Below are positions 31,583 to 42,637 of a DNA stretch of 64,000 nt, in pieces (positions within the stretch are counted from its first letter, which is position 1; every line of letters starts with the position of its first letter). The notes under the pieces were generated by a model. It searched no databases. It was not told the origin of the DNA and saw nothing but the letters and a program-made list of their open reading frames with translations. The translations under genes were made by a program, and so were the position numbers. This DNA is from Mycobacterium colombiense (GTDB lineage: Bacteria; Actinomycetota; Actinomycetes; Mycobacteriales; Mycobacteriaceae), in contig NZ_LZKI01000074.1 of the NCBI RefSeq assembly GCF_001672755.1, positions 62,001 to 126,000 on the forward strand, in the 5' to 3' direction.

Positions 31583-32437
31583 CTACCAGACGCGTATCCA
31601 GTCGATGAGCATGTCGGCGGGGTAGCTGCCGGGGCCCGGGTCTTCGCCACCCGACCCGGCGACTGCCAGGTTGAACACCGGATAGACCGTGTAGCCCGCC
31701 CCGTTGAACGGCCAGTCCGGCAGCGAGCTCGCCGGCACGTCGAAGTAGGGGGCAGCGCCGTCGGTGTAGTCCTTCCAGAACCGGATGCCCGCCTCGTCCC
31801 ACTGCGTGCGCCAGGTATGCCAGGCGCTGTCCACCGCGATGTTGTGCGTCTTCCATTCGCCGCCGTTGGCCTTGGCGTGCACGGTCGTGGCCGACGGCCA
31901 TTTGCCGTTGCCGTACCACTCCATGACGTCGATCTCGCCCTGATCGTCATTGCCGAGCCAATATGCGGGCCAGGCGCCCGGGGTCAGGCAGTTCAGCTTG
32001 ATGCGGGCTTCCCAGGTGTGGCCGACACCGCCGCGCCACAGGCTTTGCACCTTGCCGCTGTAGTAGGTGGGGCCGTCCTTGGCGGCGCGCAGCACCAGAT
32101 TGGAATTGCCGTCGACGAACACATTGCGGCGATCGTCGCGGTACTGCCCGATGTGCTCGGGCAGCTCCCAATAGGTCGGGTCCTTGATCGTCTCGCGGGC
32201 TTTGGCGATCGCCCATTTCGATGCATCGGGGGCGGAGCCTGCCGGACCATCGAACTCGTCCGAGAAGATGTAGCTCCCGGACTGGCCGCTGGGCGCCGCG
32301 GGCGGCGGTATCCGACCGGCAGGTTCGTCCTGTCGGGGTGGGTAGGCCCAGGCTTTCGAGGCCGGCAGCGTAGCTGCCAGCACGCCGATCCCGGTTGTCA
32401 GAATCATGCGGCGGCGATCGATCTCCGGCATAAGCAC
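31583..32437 (-). CDS. Tat-exported family 16 glycoside hydrolase, Rv0315-like beta-1,3-glucanase
   Basis: This 284-aa protein opens MLMPEIDRRRMILTTG, closely like M. tuberculosis Rv0315, with a twin-arginine signal (DRRRM) and a following hydrophobic stretch to about residue 31. The mature part carries the GH16 active site GEIDVMEWYG (nucleophile Glu168 and acid/base Glu173 around Asp170) and the blocks TWEARIKLN and VYPVFNLAVAG. Members hydrolyse beta-1,3-glucans. The start is taken from similarity to Rv0315; a shorter ATG three codons on is possible. It converges on the methyltransferase gene. Confidence 0.9.
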   Translation of the reverse strand: MLMPEIDRRRMILTTGIGVLAATLPASKAWAYPPRQDEPAGRIPPPAAPSGQSGSYIFSDEFDGPAGSAPDASKWAIAKARETIKDPTYWELPEHIGQYRDDRRNVFVDGNSNLVLRAAKDGPTYYSGKVQSLWRGGVGHTWEARIKLNCLTPGAWPAYWLGNDDQGEIDVMEWYGNGKWPSATTVHAKANGGEWKTHNIAVDSAWHTWRTQWDEAGIRFWKDYTDGAAPYFDVPASSLPDWPFNGAGYTVYPVFNLAVAGSGGEDPGPGSYPADMLIDWIRVW

Positions 32438-32690
32438 AGGACCCTAGCAGGCAACCGTGCATGAGGCTCAAACGGGAATTCTGTCGGTGCCCGTCGCTAG
32501 GGTTTTGATCGCGGTCGTACCAGTACGGACGACAGCACGGCAGTGGCAACGGATTACATTCGTCGAATTCACGGCCAATTCTCACCTTGACAGGTGGTTT
32601 GGTCTCAGGATTCGGCGGGCATTCTGGAATCACGATCCGATAACCACACTGTTGTAGCTTTTGCGGGTGGTGCTGAGAGGAGTGACGATC
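32438..32690. other. AT-richer intergenic stretch before a small ORF
   Basis: About 250 bases with lower GC than the surroundings and no gene. A TTGACA occurs at about 32587. The stretch ends in GAGAGGAG, the ribosome binding site of the small ORF. No tRNA or clear hairpin RNA was seen. Confidence 0.4.
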
Positions 32691-32894
32691 GTGGCGAATA
32701 CACCAGAAGGCACGGTTATATTCCTTCAAGCCCATCCAGCATGGGCGGCCGCTCAACGTCGAGAACGCGAACGCAATGAAGCAATGCGCCGTCACCCGTC
32801 TTTCCGCGCCCGCCAGCGCGCCGCAGCTGGTAATCCGGTCGTTCCGATGGTCCGCAACTTCAAGCCGTACTCCAGCGGCAACACCCCCGCCTGA
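32691..32894 (+). CDS. Small basic protein of unknown function
   Basis: This possible 67-aa protein starts at a GTG with the strong site GAGAGGAG 9 nt upstream. It reads ANTPEGTVIFLQAHPAWAAA, then a highly basic helix (QRRERERNEAMRRHPSFRAR) and a short tail PYSSGNTPA. Codons such as ATA, GTT and CTT, uncommon in its neighbours, mark it as atypical, and it sits in an AT-richer patch. No family is recognised. It could be a small nucleic-acid-binding or regulatory protein, a remnant, or not coding at all; the ribosome site is the main support. Confidence 0.4.
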   Translation: MANTPEGTVIFLQAHPAWAAAQRRERERNEAMRRHPSFRARQRAAAGNPVVPMVRNFKPYSSGNTPA

Positions 32895-33199
32895 ATTCTC
32901 CATCCAATTCGCGTGGACCCGATCGTTATTCGCGCCTCTGAAAAGTAGGCCGCGGAGCAAACAGTTAATCGGGCCGTATCTGCCGAAACTCTCAAGTTCT
33001 AGTTGAGGTATCTGGAGCCTGCCCAACGCTACTACTATTCGTAGTATCCGTTAGTGGGCGCTGCCAGTGCCCGACGACCAGGGTGCGGCGACAACGCCCC
33101 GTTCGCTTACCGCAGCAATCGCCTTTGCCGCCGCGTTTGCCCTCTTGCGATCGACCATTTTTGGCTGAGACAGCTCGAGAAACCGCTCAACGCGACACG
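32895..33199. other. Intergenic region with a short perfect palindrome
   Basis: About 305 bases with no supported gene. TACTAC (33030-33035) and GTAGTA (33041-33046) form a perfect 6-bp inverted repeat around TATTC. This may be a regulator site or a small RNA stem. The rest shows no clear motif. Confidence 0.4.
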
Positions 33200-33841
33200 T
33201 CAGTCACGCCCGGAGGTCGCGGCGCCGATATCGAGCACACCGCCGCCCGCCGGATCGTCAACCTCGACTACCGGGTCGTCGACGTCGTCGAACTCCAGCC
33301 GCAGGGCCCGAGACATGATCGCGTGCATCACGTACATGGTCGTGGTGTAGGTGAATTCGAGGATCTCGGTGTCGGTGAAGACCTCACGCAGCTGGGTGAA
33401 CAATTCCTCGGGCACTCGGCCATGTTGTCCCGCCAGGCAATCCGCGTACGCCAGCAACAGCCGCTCGGTCTGGTCGAAACACTCGGCGGTCTGCCAAGAC
33501 GGTATGGCCGCGATCTTCTCCTCGGATAGTCCCGCCGACCGGCACGCCTTGCAGTGCTGCGAGAAGACAAACCGGCTGCCGACCACCCAGCCCGCCCGGA
33601 TCTGGCCCAGCTCGCGCTGATCGGCGCGGATGGAGACCTCTTCGCGGTAGAGGCGGAAGCCGCGCACCGCATGGCGCAGCGCTGCAGGGGACTGCGCCAT
33701 CACTGTCCACCAGTTGCCGGGTGTGCCGCCCACCGCGCCCGGCTCGGCAACCGGATCACGATCGCCGAACATGAAGTCGTACATCTTGAGCGTGAATTCG
33801 TCGCTGACATCACTCCGCGGGATCGGATCAAGACGCGGCAT
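33200..33841 (-). CDS. Carboxymuconolactone decarboxylase-fold (AhpD-like) protein
   Basis: This 213-aa protein carries a CxxC-type pair in QHCKACRSAGLSEEKI after a helix ending in RFVFS, the AhpD/CMD motif, with a later helix LLAYADCLAGQHGRVPEELF. AhpD-like members reduce peroxidases or act as disulfide enzymes; CMD members are decarboxylases. Extra residues at both ends make it longer than the minimal 150-aa form. GAGAGGAG lies 5 nt before the ATG. It has no obvious operon partner. Confidence 0.8.
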   Translation of the reverse strand: MPRLDPIPRSDVSDEFTLKMYDFMFGDRDPVAEPGAVGGTPGNWWTVMAQSPAALRHAVRGFRLYREEVSIRADQRELGQIRAGWVVGSRFVFSQHCKACRSAGLSEEKIAAIPSWQTAECFDQTERLLLAYADCLAGQHGRVPEELFTQLREVFTDTEILEFTYTTTMYVMHAIMSRALRLEFDDVDDPVVEVDDPAGGGVLDIGAATSGRD

Positions 33842-34063
33842 CGCGTCTCCTCTCAGCTGGCGGCGCAGATCTGGAATTAGCGCAGATTGCTCTCGATCCT
33901 AAGTTCTGCGATTGCCGGGGATCGAGGTCCTCGGGCGCCTGCCGGCCCGCATTCTCATCGGCATGCCGACACGCACTGGCGAACTGATCGACGCGCGAAC
34001 CCGCCTAGCGGATGTGAGCCTTGCCCAGCGGTCGGGAGGGAGGGCGCCGTTGGGCGAAGCGGG

Positions 34064-34756
34064 TCAGAGCTTGCCGGCGACGAAGTCCGCGGCCTGGTTG
34101 GCCATGCCCGCGTCGATGTAGGCGCCGGCGAGATGCTGTGGCCAGTTTTCCTTCCAGGTGTTCGGATCGGCCGGGTTGCAGATGGGATCGGCGCCGTGGC
34201 ACAACTCGATGGTCCGGTCGTTGTAGGTCGGGTTGAAGTTGGTGATCGGACCCACCCACTGGCTTCCGTTGCCGAACAAGGCGACGGCGGCGATGTGCTG
34301 ATCGGTGCCGGGCGGTAGCGGGCTGTCGAAGCCGAACGCGCCGATGGGCGCCGCCAGCACGACGTCGGTGACCGCCGCGCCCAGCGAATAGCCGCCCAGC
34401 ACCAGCCGGGTGTCGGGGCAGTTGTTGACCATGTCCTGGATGTGGTGGCTCATGTCGTTGGCGCCCTGCGCGACCTCGGTGTCGGCCGGGTACTGCACGG
34501 CGTACGCGCCGACGGTCCTGTTCACCTTGCTGCGCACGTCGCTGATGAACGCATTGCCCAGCACGCCGGGCCCGGGTGATTCGTTGCGCCCGCGCGCGAA
34601 CACGATCTGCACCGGCGGGCAGTTCGCGGCCGCAGCCCGCGGTGCCGCCCCCGGTGTCCCGGGCGGCAGCACCGCGGCGGGCAGCATCAGGGCGGCCGCG
34701 GCCATCACCGCGGCAAAGCCAACACCAGCAAATTCACGGATAAGCAAGGCGCGCAC
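34064..34756 (-). CDS. Cutinase-family (CULP) serine esterase
   Basis: This 230-aa exported protein has a long N-terminal hydrophobic signal (about residues 8-44, followed by ANCPPVQIVFARG), the nucleophile elbow GGYSLGA (Ser124), Asp in GADPICNP and His in HLAGAYIDAG, the cutinase triad. Cysteines around NCP and DPIC probably form disulfides. Mycobacterial cutinase-like proteins hydrolyse lipid esters at the cell surface. It starts at a GTG giving MRALLIREFAG. The gene is alone and divergent from a methyltransferase. A second cutinase lies at 56.5 kb. Confidence 0.9.
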   Translation of the reverse strand: MRALLIREFAGVGFAAVMAAAALMLPAAVLPPGTPGAAPRAAAANCPPVQIVFARGRNESPGPGVLGNAFISDVRSKVNRTVGAYAVQYPADTEVAQGANDMSHHIQDMVNNCPDTRLVLGGYSLGAAVTDVVLAAPIGAFGFDSPLPPGTDQHIAAVALFGNGSQWVGPITNFNPTYNDRTIELCHGADPICNPADPNTWKENWPQHLAGAYIDAGMANQAADFVAGKL

Positions 34757-34868
34757 AGAATGATGTTAGAGCGAACCCGCTCCGCCCGCTGGGCAGCCGG
34801 GATACAGATCGCGAGCGATCGCTCAGCGCGAACAACGACCACGGTGCCGGCTGCGTCGATCGAGACGA

Positions 34869-35543
<675 letters not shown>

Positions 35544-35555
35544 GGGAGCGGCCCG

Positions 35556-36632
35556 TTATCGGCCCGGACCGGTGACAACGCATTCGCAATCGAAGTCGGT
35601 CTGCAGGCCCACCGGCAGCTCGTCGCCGCGGAAGATTCCCGCCCCGGCGGTGGTGTTCGACAGCGCGTCGGCCGCCAAAATCATCGCCGCACCGGTCCAG
35701 GTGGTGCGCTCCTCGGGCCACCGCTTACCGTCCGCGAAAACCAGTCCCGTCCAATAAGATCCGTCGCCTTCGCGCAGATGCTGCATCGCGGCGAACTGCC
35801 GGTGCGCATCCGCGTGCTGCCCGATGGCGTCCAGCGCCATCACCAGCTCGCAGGTTTCGGCCCCGGTCACCCACGGACGATCGCCGACACACCGGATGCC
35901 CAGGCCCTCGACCACGAACGCATCCCAACGCTGCGTGATGCGCGCGGCCGCCGCCGGACCGCGCAGGGCGCTACCGAGGATGGGGTAGTACCAGTCCATC
36001 GAGTAGCGGTCCTTTTCGGTGAACGCCTCCGGGTGCGCGGAGACGGCGTGACCCAGCCGGCCCAGCGCCAATTCCCACTCCGGCTGCGGGTCCTCGACCA
36101 AGGCGGCCAGGGCGAGCGCACAGCGGATGCTGTGAAAAATGCTCGAGCATCCGGTCAGGAGGGCTTCCGGTAACACGCCGGCTTCGCTTCGCGCCCAACC
36201 GATCTCGCCGTAGCCGAGTTGCATGTCGATGACGAAGTCGATCGCCTTGTGCACCACCGGCCACATCTCGGTCGCGAACGTCTCGTCGCCGGTGACCAGC
36301 ACGTGATGCCACACTCCGGCGCCGATGTAGGCGCAGAAGTTGCTGTCACTGTTGGCGTCTTCGATGACACCCGCGCGGAACTGGATGGGCCACGAGCCAT
36401 CGGGGCGCTGGGTGCGGCGGCTCCAGTCGAAGGCGGCCCGCGCCGGCTCCAGCAGCCCGGCGGTGGTGAGCGCCATCGCGCACTCGATGTGATCCCACGG
36501 ATCGGTATGGCCGCCCTCGAACCACGGGATGGCACCCGACGGTTCCTGTGCGGCGGCGATGGACAGCGCGGTCTGCCGGCATTGTTCGGGAGTCAGGACC
36601 CCCGGAACTGCGGGCGGGTTAGACCGATGCAA
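35556..36632 (-). CDS. Alpha/alpha-barrel protein of the terpenoid cyclase / prenyltransferase-like class
   Basis: This 358-aa protein consists of repeated helices with phrases such as AAFDWSRRTQRPDGSWPIQF, ALAALVEDPQPEWELALG and GDGSYWTGLVFADGKRWPE, matching the alpha/alpha-barrel shared by terpene cyclase/prenyltransferase-like proteins and glycoside hydrolases of the six-hairpin type. The repeat motif DGSW recurs. The start is uncertain: TTG at 36632 has AAGGA 8 nt upstream and overlaps the upstream methyltransferase end by 14 nt. It is the third gene of a GT4-methyltransferase-barrel operon. Activity is unknown; this could be a glycan-modifying or hydrophobic-chain enzyme. Confidence 0.7.
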   Translation of the reverse strand: MHRSNPPAVPGVLTPEQCRQTALSIAAAQEPSGAIPWFEGGHTDPWDHIECAMALTTAGLLEPARAAFDWSRRTQRPDGSWPIQFRAGVIEDANSDSNFCAYIGAGVWHHVLVTGDETFATEMWPVVHKAIDFVIDMQLGYGEIGWARSEAGVLPEALLTGCSSIFHSIRCALALAALVEDPQPEWELALGRLGHAVSAHPEAFTEKDRYSMDWYYPILGSALRGPAAAARITQRWDAFVVEGLGIRCVGDRPWVTGAETCELVMALDAIGQHADAHRQFAAMQHLREGDGSYWTGLVFADGKRWPEERTTWTGAAMILAADALSNTTAGAGIFRGDELPVGLQTDFDCECVVTGPGR

Positions 36633-37377
36633 CTGAATATCCTTCAGTCGCTTCGCTTTTTGCCTCCTGCGGTTTGACGAAGTACATTGCCACACTCTTG
36701 CCCACCAGCGGATTGAGCAGCGACTCCGCCAGCTGGGTGATCTTCGGCCGGTGCATCAGGTCCCACACCAGCAGCTTGTGGTAGGTGGTCACCGCGCGGT
36801 GTTCGGTGTTCTCCACGCCGACAGCGCATTTGAGCCACCAGAAGGGGGAGTGCAGTGCGTGGGCGTGATGGGTGTGGGTCAATTCCAGTCCACCGCCCAG
36901 GATCTTGCCGCGCAATTCGCTGGCGCGGTAGATGCGTACGTGGCCACCCTCGTTGGCGTGGTACTCGTCCGACAGCCACCAGCACACCTGCTCGGGCAGC
37001 CACCGCGGCACGCTGATCGCGAGCGTGCCACCGATTTTGAGCACCCTGATCAGCTCGGCGATCGCCGCGTCGTCCTGGGGAACGTGCTCCAGGATCTCCG
37101 ACGCGATGACGCAGTCGAACGTCTGATCGGCGTAGGGCAACTTGAGCGCGTCACCGACGACCACCGTCGCCGAGGCGCCGCCGGGCGCCTCGCCCGTTTC
37201 GGCCATCGCGCGCAGAATTGTATCCACGGAACGCAATTCGGCTTCGTCGCGGTCGAAGGCGACGACGTCTGCGCCGCGCCGATACGCTTCGAACGCGTGC
37301 CGGCCGGCTCCGCACCCCACGTCGATGACCTTGGTCGACGGCCCGATCCCGAGCCGGTCGAAATCGACTGTCAGCAT
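36619..37377 (-). CDS. SAM-dependent methyltransferase in the GT4 operon
   Basis: This 252-aa protein has the core SAM motif KVIDVGCGAGRHAFEAYR (GxGxG as GCGAG), the acidic FDRDEAELRSVD, the motif DALKLPYADQTFDCVIASE and the post-motif segment HVPQDDAAIAELIRVLK of methyltransferases. A C-terminal part (TTYHKLLVWDLMHRPKITQ) is unusual and may bind a lipid or partner. Its ATG overlaps the GT4 stop (ATGCTGA), indicating translational coupling. It belongs to the GT4, methyltransferase and barrel operon; methylation of a sugar or lipid intermediate is plausible. Confidence 0.85.
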   Translation of the reverse strand: MLTVDFDRLGIGPSTKVIDVGCGAGRHAFEAYRRGADVVAFDRDEAELRSVDTILRAMAETGEAPGGASATVVVGDALKLPYADQTFDCVIASEILEHVPQDDAAIAELIRVLKIGGTLAISVPRWLPEQVCWWLSDEYHANEGGHVRIYRASELRGKILGGGLELTHTHHAHALHSPFWWLKCAVGVENTEHRAVTTYHKLLVWDLMHRPKITQLAESLLNPLVGKSVAMYFVKPQEAKSEATEGYSVASV

Positions 37378-38621
37378 GGCGCTCCGCTCTGCGCGTTGCG
37401 TGCGATCGCCCGCTCGTAGACCCGAACGGTCTGAGCGGCGACCGCTTCCCAGCTGAAGACGTTGACGGCACGGGTGCGGCCCGCCTTGCCGAGGCTGCGG
37501 CGCTTTTCCGGGGAGTCCAGGAGTTCACCGAGCGCGTGCGTCAGCGCATCCACGTCGGCGGGCGGCACCAGCTCGGCGCAAGCACCGTCCGTCCCAAGGA
37601 CTTCCGGCAGTGCGCCGACCCGGCTGGCGACGATCGGGGTGCCGCTGGCCATGGCCTCCACCGCAGGCAGCGAAAACCCTTCGTAGAGCGACGGGATGCA
37701 GGCGACCTCCGCGGACGCGAACAAAGCGGCCAACTCGGCGTCGGACAACCCGCTGGTGATGTGCACGATGTCGGAGATCCCGAGTTCGGCGATGAGCTTG
37801 TGGGTCGGGCCGTTGGGCTCCACCTTGGCAACCAACCGCAACTCGAGATCACGGACGGTGCGCAGCCGGGCGACCGCCTGCAGCAGGGTGCGCACACCCT
37901 TGAGCGGGGTGTCGGCGCTGGCGATCGCGATGATGCGGCCGGGTTCGCGGGGGCCTGATCCCGGTTTGAACAGCTCGGTGTTCACTCCCAGCGGGACGAC
38001 GTGAAGTTGCTCGGGTGCCACGCCGAAATCGGCGATGATGTCCGAGGCCGACGAGGACGAGACGGTCAACAGGTCGGGGATGTGCCGGGCGACCTCTTGT
38101 TGCATGTCCAAGAACCCATACCAGCGGCGTACCAACGGCTTTCGCCACCATCGCGCGGCGGCGAGGTCCAGCACCCGATCGCGGGTGATCGGGTGGTGCA
38201 CGGTGGCCACGACCGGAAGTCCCGCCTCGACGATGCTGAGCAGTCCGGTGCCCAGGCTCTGGTTGTCGTGGACCACGTCGAAATCGGCTGTCCGCTGGGC
38301 AAGTAACCGCGCGGCCCGCATCGTGAACGTTCGCGGTTCGGGGAAGCCCGCTGTCCACATGGTGAGCAGTTCCAGAAGGTCGATGGAGTCACGAATCTCG
38401 CTCGGCCGCGGGACCCGGAAGGGGTCGGGTTCCCGATACAGATCAAGGCTGGGCACCTCGGTGAGCCGGACCCGCGGATCGAGCAGGTCGGGATACGGCT
38501 GCCCGGAGAACACCTCGACGTCGTGACCGAGTTCCACCAGACCGTGGCTGAGATGGCGCACGTACACGCCCTGTCCGCCGCAATGGGTCTTACTACGGTA
38601 GGACAGCAGGGCAATTCGCAT
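37371..38621 (-). CDS. GT4-family glycosyltransferase
   Basis: This 416-aa protein has the GT-B plan of GT4: N-terminal GGQGVYVRHLSHGLVELGHD and VHDNQSLGTGLL, central linker with AIASADTPLKGVRTLLQAV, and C-terminal nucleotide-binding IPSLYEGFSLPAVEAMASG with the catalytic-loop Glu of EX7E (YEGFSLPAVE). It probably transfers a sugar from a nucleotide donor to a lipid or cell-wall acceptor. GAAGAG lies 6 nt before the ATG at 38621; a TTG two codons upstream is another candidate. It is the first gene of the operon. Confidence 0.9.
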   Translation of the reverse strand: MRIALLSYRSKTHCGGQGVYVRHLSHGLVELGHDVEVFSGQPYPDLLDPRVRLTEVPSLDLYREPDPFRVPRPSEIRDSIDLLELLTMWTAGFPEPRTFTMRAARLLAQRTADFDVVHDNQSLGTGLLSIVEAGLPVVATVHHPITRDRVLDLAAARWWRKPLVRRWYGFLDMQQEVARHIPDLLTVSSSSASDIIADFGVAPEQLHVVPLGVNTELFKPGSGPREPGRIIAIASADTPLKGVRTLLQAVARLRTVRDLELRLVAKVEPNGPTHKLIAELGISDIVHITSGLSDAELAALFASAEVACIPSLYEGFSLPAVEAMASGTPIVASRVGALPEVLGTDGACAELVPPADVDALTHALGELLDSPEKRRSLGKAGRTRAVNVFSWEAVAAQTVRVYERAIARNAQSGAPC

Positions 38622-38942
38622 ACTCAACTCTTCTTTGCTGGAAAGTGACCGCGGAATGGCGCCGAATCCATCGCGGTCAACGGGCTCCCGAACCCCGTGA
38701 CAGCAAACTGGACATGTGTCCAGACTATAGTTCGATCACCTAATCGAGCGCAACGAGCCGGAGATCCGCCGTCCCGCGCGCAGGCGGCCCCCAGGATGTC
38801 CGACACGCAAAGATCATGCCACTGGTCGGTATCCGTCATCTTTCCGACCGGTCCGTTCGGGCCACGCGGCCCCCCAAGTTGGCCCACGCTGACCGGCGAA
38901 GATCGGCCGAAAGAAGGCGCGGCATTTTGTTACCATCGCGCG
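38622..38942. other. Divergent intergenic region with a leaderless promoter for the DUF1906 gene
   Basis: About 320 bases between the GT4 operon and the DUF1906 gene. TACCAT (38931-38936) ends 6 nt before the GTG at 38943, a leaderless -10 signal. The rest shows no gene or repeat. Confidence 0.5.
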
Positions 38943-39752
38943 GTGCGGGATTCGGCCGGACCGGGCGCGCGCGGCGATCAGCGGTCGCCGTCGCGGCGTG
39001 ACCTCTTCAAATACGCCGGCGCCTATGCCATGGCGCCGGCGCTGCTGAGCCTGGGCTCGGGCGCCGAGGCCCCGAAGGCGTCGGCGGCCGGCATGAGGCT
39101 GATCGATTTCGCCGAGCGCCGGATCGCTCCCGACGAGATCAAGTCGGCCGGCTACGACGGCGTGGTGAATTACGTGTCGCAGTCGCGGCCGGGCGCCAAC
39201 TTCGAGGCCAAGCCGCTGACCCGGGACTACGCCGACGCGCTGCGCGCGGCGGGGCTGCACATCGTCAGCAACTTCCAGTACGGCAAGCCCGGCTGGCCCG
39301 ACCCGTCGGATTTCACCCGGGGCTTTGACGGCGGCGTGGCCGACGCCCACACGGCCATGCAGTTGCACTCCGCGGCGGGAGGCCCGAACTCGGCCCCCAT
39401 CTTCTTCAGCGTCGACGACGCCATCGACGCCACCGCTTGGAATAGCGCTGCTGTCCAATGGTTTCGAGGGATCAACTCGGTGTTGGGCGTGGGCCGTACC
39501 GGCATCTACGGAGACGCCCAGGTGTGTGGATGGGCGATCAGGGACGGCGTCATCGGTCCGTCCACCAGCGCGGGACACCAATGGGTGTGGCAGACGCGGT
39601 CCTGGTCGCACGGCGATCGCGAACCCGCCGCGGTCCTCTACCAAACGGTCGTCAACAGTCCGGGGAATCCGGGACCACTGCTGGGCGGCATCAATGTCGA
39701 TGTCGACGATGTCCTCGCCGCCGACTTCGGGCAGTGGGATCTCGATCGCTGA
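38943..39752 (+). CDS. Tat-exported DUF1906 (glycoside-hydrolase-like) protein, Rv2525c-like
   Basis: This 269-aa protein has a twin-arginine signal (SRRDLFKYAGAYAM near residues 17-30) and a mature TIM-barrel-like domain with LIDFAERRIAPDEIKSAGYD, KSAGYDGVVNYVSQSRPG, HIVSNFQYGKPG, FFSVDDAIDATAW and WVWQTRSW. These segments match the DUF1906 family of M. tuberculosis Rv2525c, a Tat substrate proposed as a cell-wall glycan hydrolase. The GTG start is supported by a TACCAT box 6 nt upstream. The downstream hairpin separates it from katG. No activity is proven. Confidence 0.85.
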   Translation: MRDSAGPGARGDQRSPSRRDLFKYAGAYAMAPALLSLGSGAEAPKASAAGMRLIDFAERRIAPDEIKSAGYDGVVNYVSQSRPGANFEAKPLTRDYADALRAAGLHIVSNFQYGKPGWPDPSDFTRGFDGGVADAHTAMQLHSAAGGPNSAPIFFSVDDAIDATAWNSAAVQWFRGINSVLGVGRTGIYGDAQVCGWAIRDGVIGPSTSAGHQWVWQTRSWSHGDREPAAVLYQTVVNSPGNPGPLLGGINVDVDDVLAADFGQWDLDR

Positions 39753-39767
39753 ACCAGACCCGAAAGA

Positions 39768-39798
39768 ACGCCCCGCGGGCCGATGACCCGCGGGGCGT
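39768..39798. terminator. Strong hairpin terminator between the DUF1906 gene and katG
   Basis: Arms ACGCCCCGCGGG (39768-39779) and CCCGCGGGGCGT (39787-39798) pair perfectly over 12 bp with a 7-nt loop. It ends both convergent units (DUF1906 plus strand, furA-katG minus strand). Confidence 0.8.
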
Positions 39799-39816
39799 CG
39801 TTCGGTATCCGGGGAA

Positions 39817-42093
<2,277 letters not shown>

Positions 42094-42106
42094 TCACGGC
42101 TGTGAT

Positions 42107-42547
42107 CTAGGAGCCTGTTGTCGAGCAATCGGCACACAGGCCCCAGTAGATGACTTCGGCCTCGTCGAGAACGAAGCCATCAAGAACGTTGTCGTTGTCC
42201 GAGGGGGTGAGGCAGGGAGCGTCGCCGACGGCGCAGTCGATGTCGGCGATGATCCCGCAGGATCGGCAGACGACGTGGTGGTGGTTGTCGCCGACGCGCG
42301 ATTCATAGCGCGCGACCATGCCCAGGGGCTGGATCCGGCGCACCAGACCGACGGTGGTCAGCGCATTGAGCACGTCGTAGACGGCTTGGCGCGAGACTTC
42401 GGGCAGGCCGACGCGGACCGCCGAGAAGATCGTCTCGGTGTCGGCGTGCGGATTGGCGTCCACGACTTCGAGCACGGCAACTCTGGGCCGGGTCACCCGC
42501 AGATCGGCCATCCGCAACCTGTTCGCGTAATCGGCCGTCGATGACAC
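42107..42547 (-). CDS. furA: Ferric uptake regulator-family repressor FurA
   Basis: This 146-aa Fur protein opens SSTADYANRLRMADLRVTRPRVAV, with the winged-helix DNA-binding region RQAVYDVLNALTTVGLV and metal sites in RVGDNHHHVVCRSCGI (HHH and CxxC) and the C-terminal GLCADC. FurA in mycobacteria represses furA-katG and responds to peroxide and metals. The GTG at 42547 is chosen because a TTGACT -35 and CATATT -10 end 6 nt before it, as in the known leaderless furA transcript; an ATG 18 nt upstream would be the alternative. The operon order furA then katG is standard. Confidence 0.95.
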   Translation of the reverse strand: MSSTADYANRLRMADLRVTRPRVAVLEVVDANPHADTETIFSAVRVGLPEVSRQAVYDVLNALTTVGLVRRIQPLGMVARYESRVGDNHHHVVCRSCGIIADIDCAVGDAPCLTPSDNDNVLDGFVLDEAEVIYWGLCADCSTTGS

Positions 42548-42553
42548 GCCACC

Positions 42554-42583
42554 AATATGACGCACTTATTTGGAACGAGTCAA
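42554..42583 (-). promoter_or_regulatory. furA leaderless promoter
   Basis: On the minus strand TTGACT (plus 42578-42583) and CATATT (plus 42554-42559) are 18 nt apart, with the -10 ending 6 nt before the furA GTG. The spacer is AT-rich, which fits the FurA operator described upstream of furA in other mycobacteria. Confidence 0.7.
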
Positions 42584-42637
42584 GACTTTATTGTGAAGTG
42601 CGGCACAACTGCCGGTGACGAATGAGCCAGATCACGG

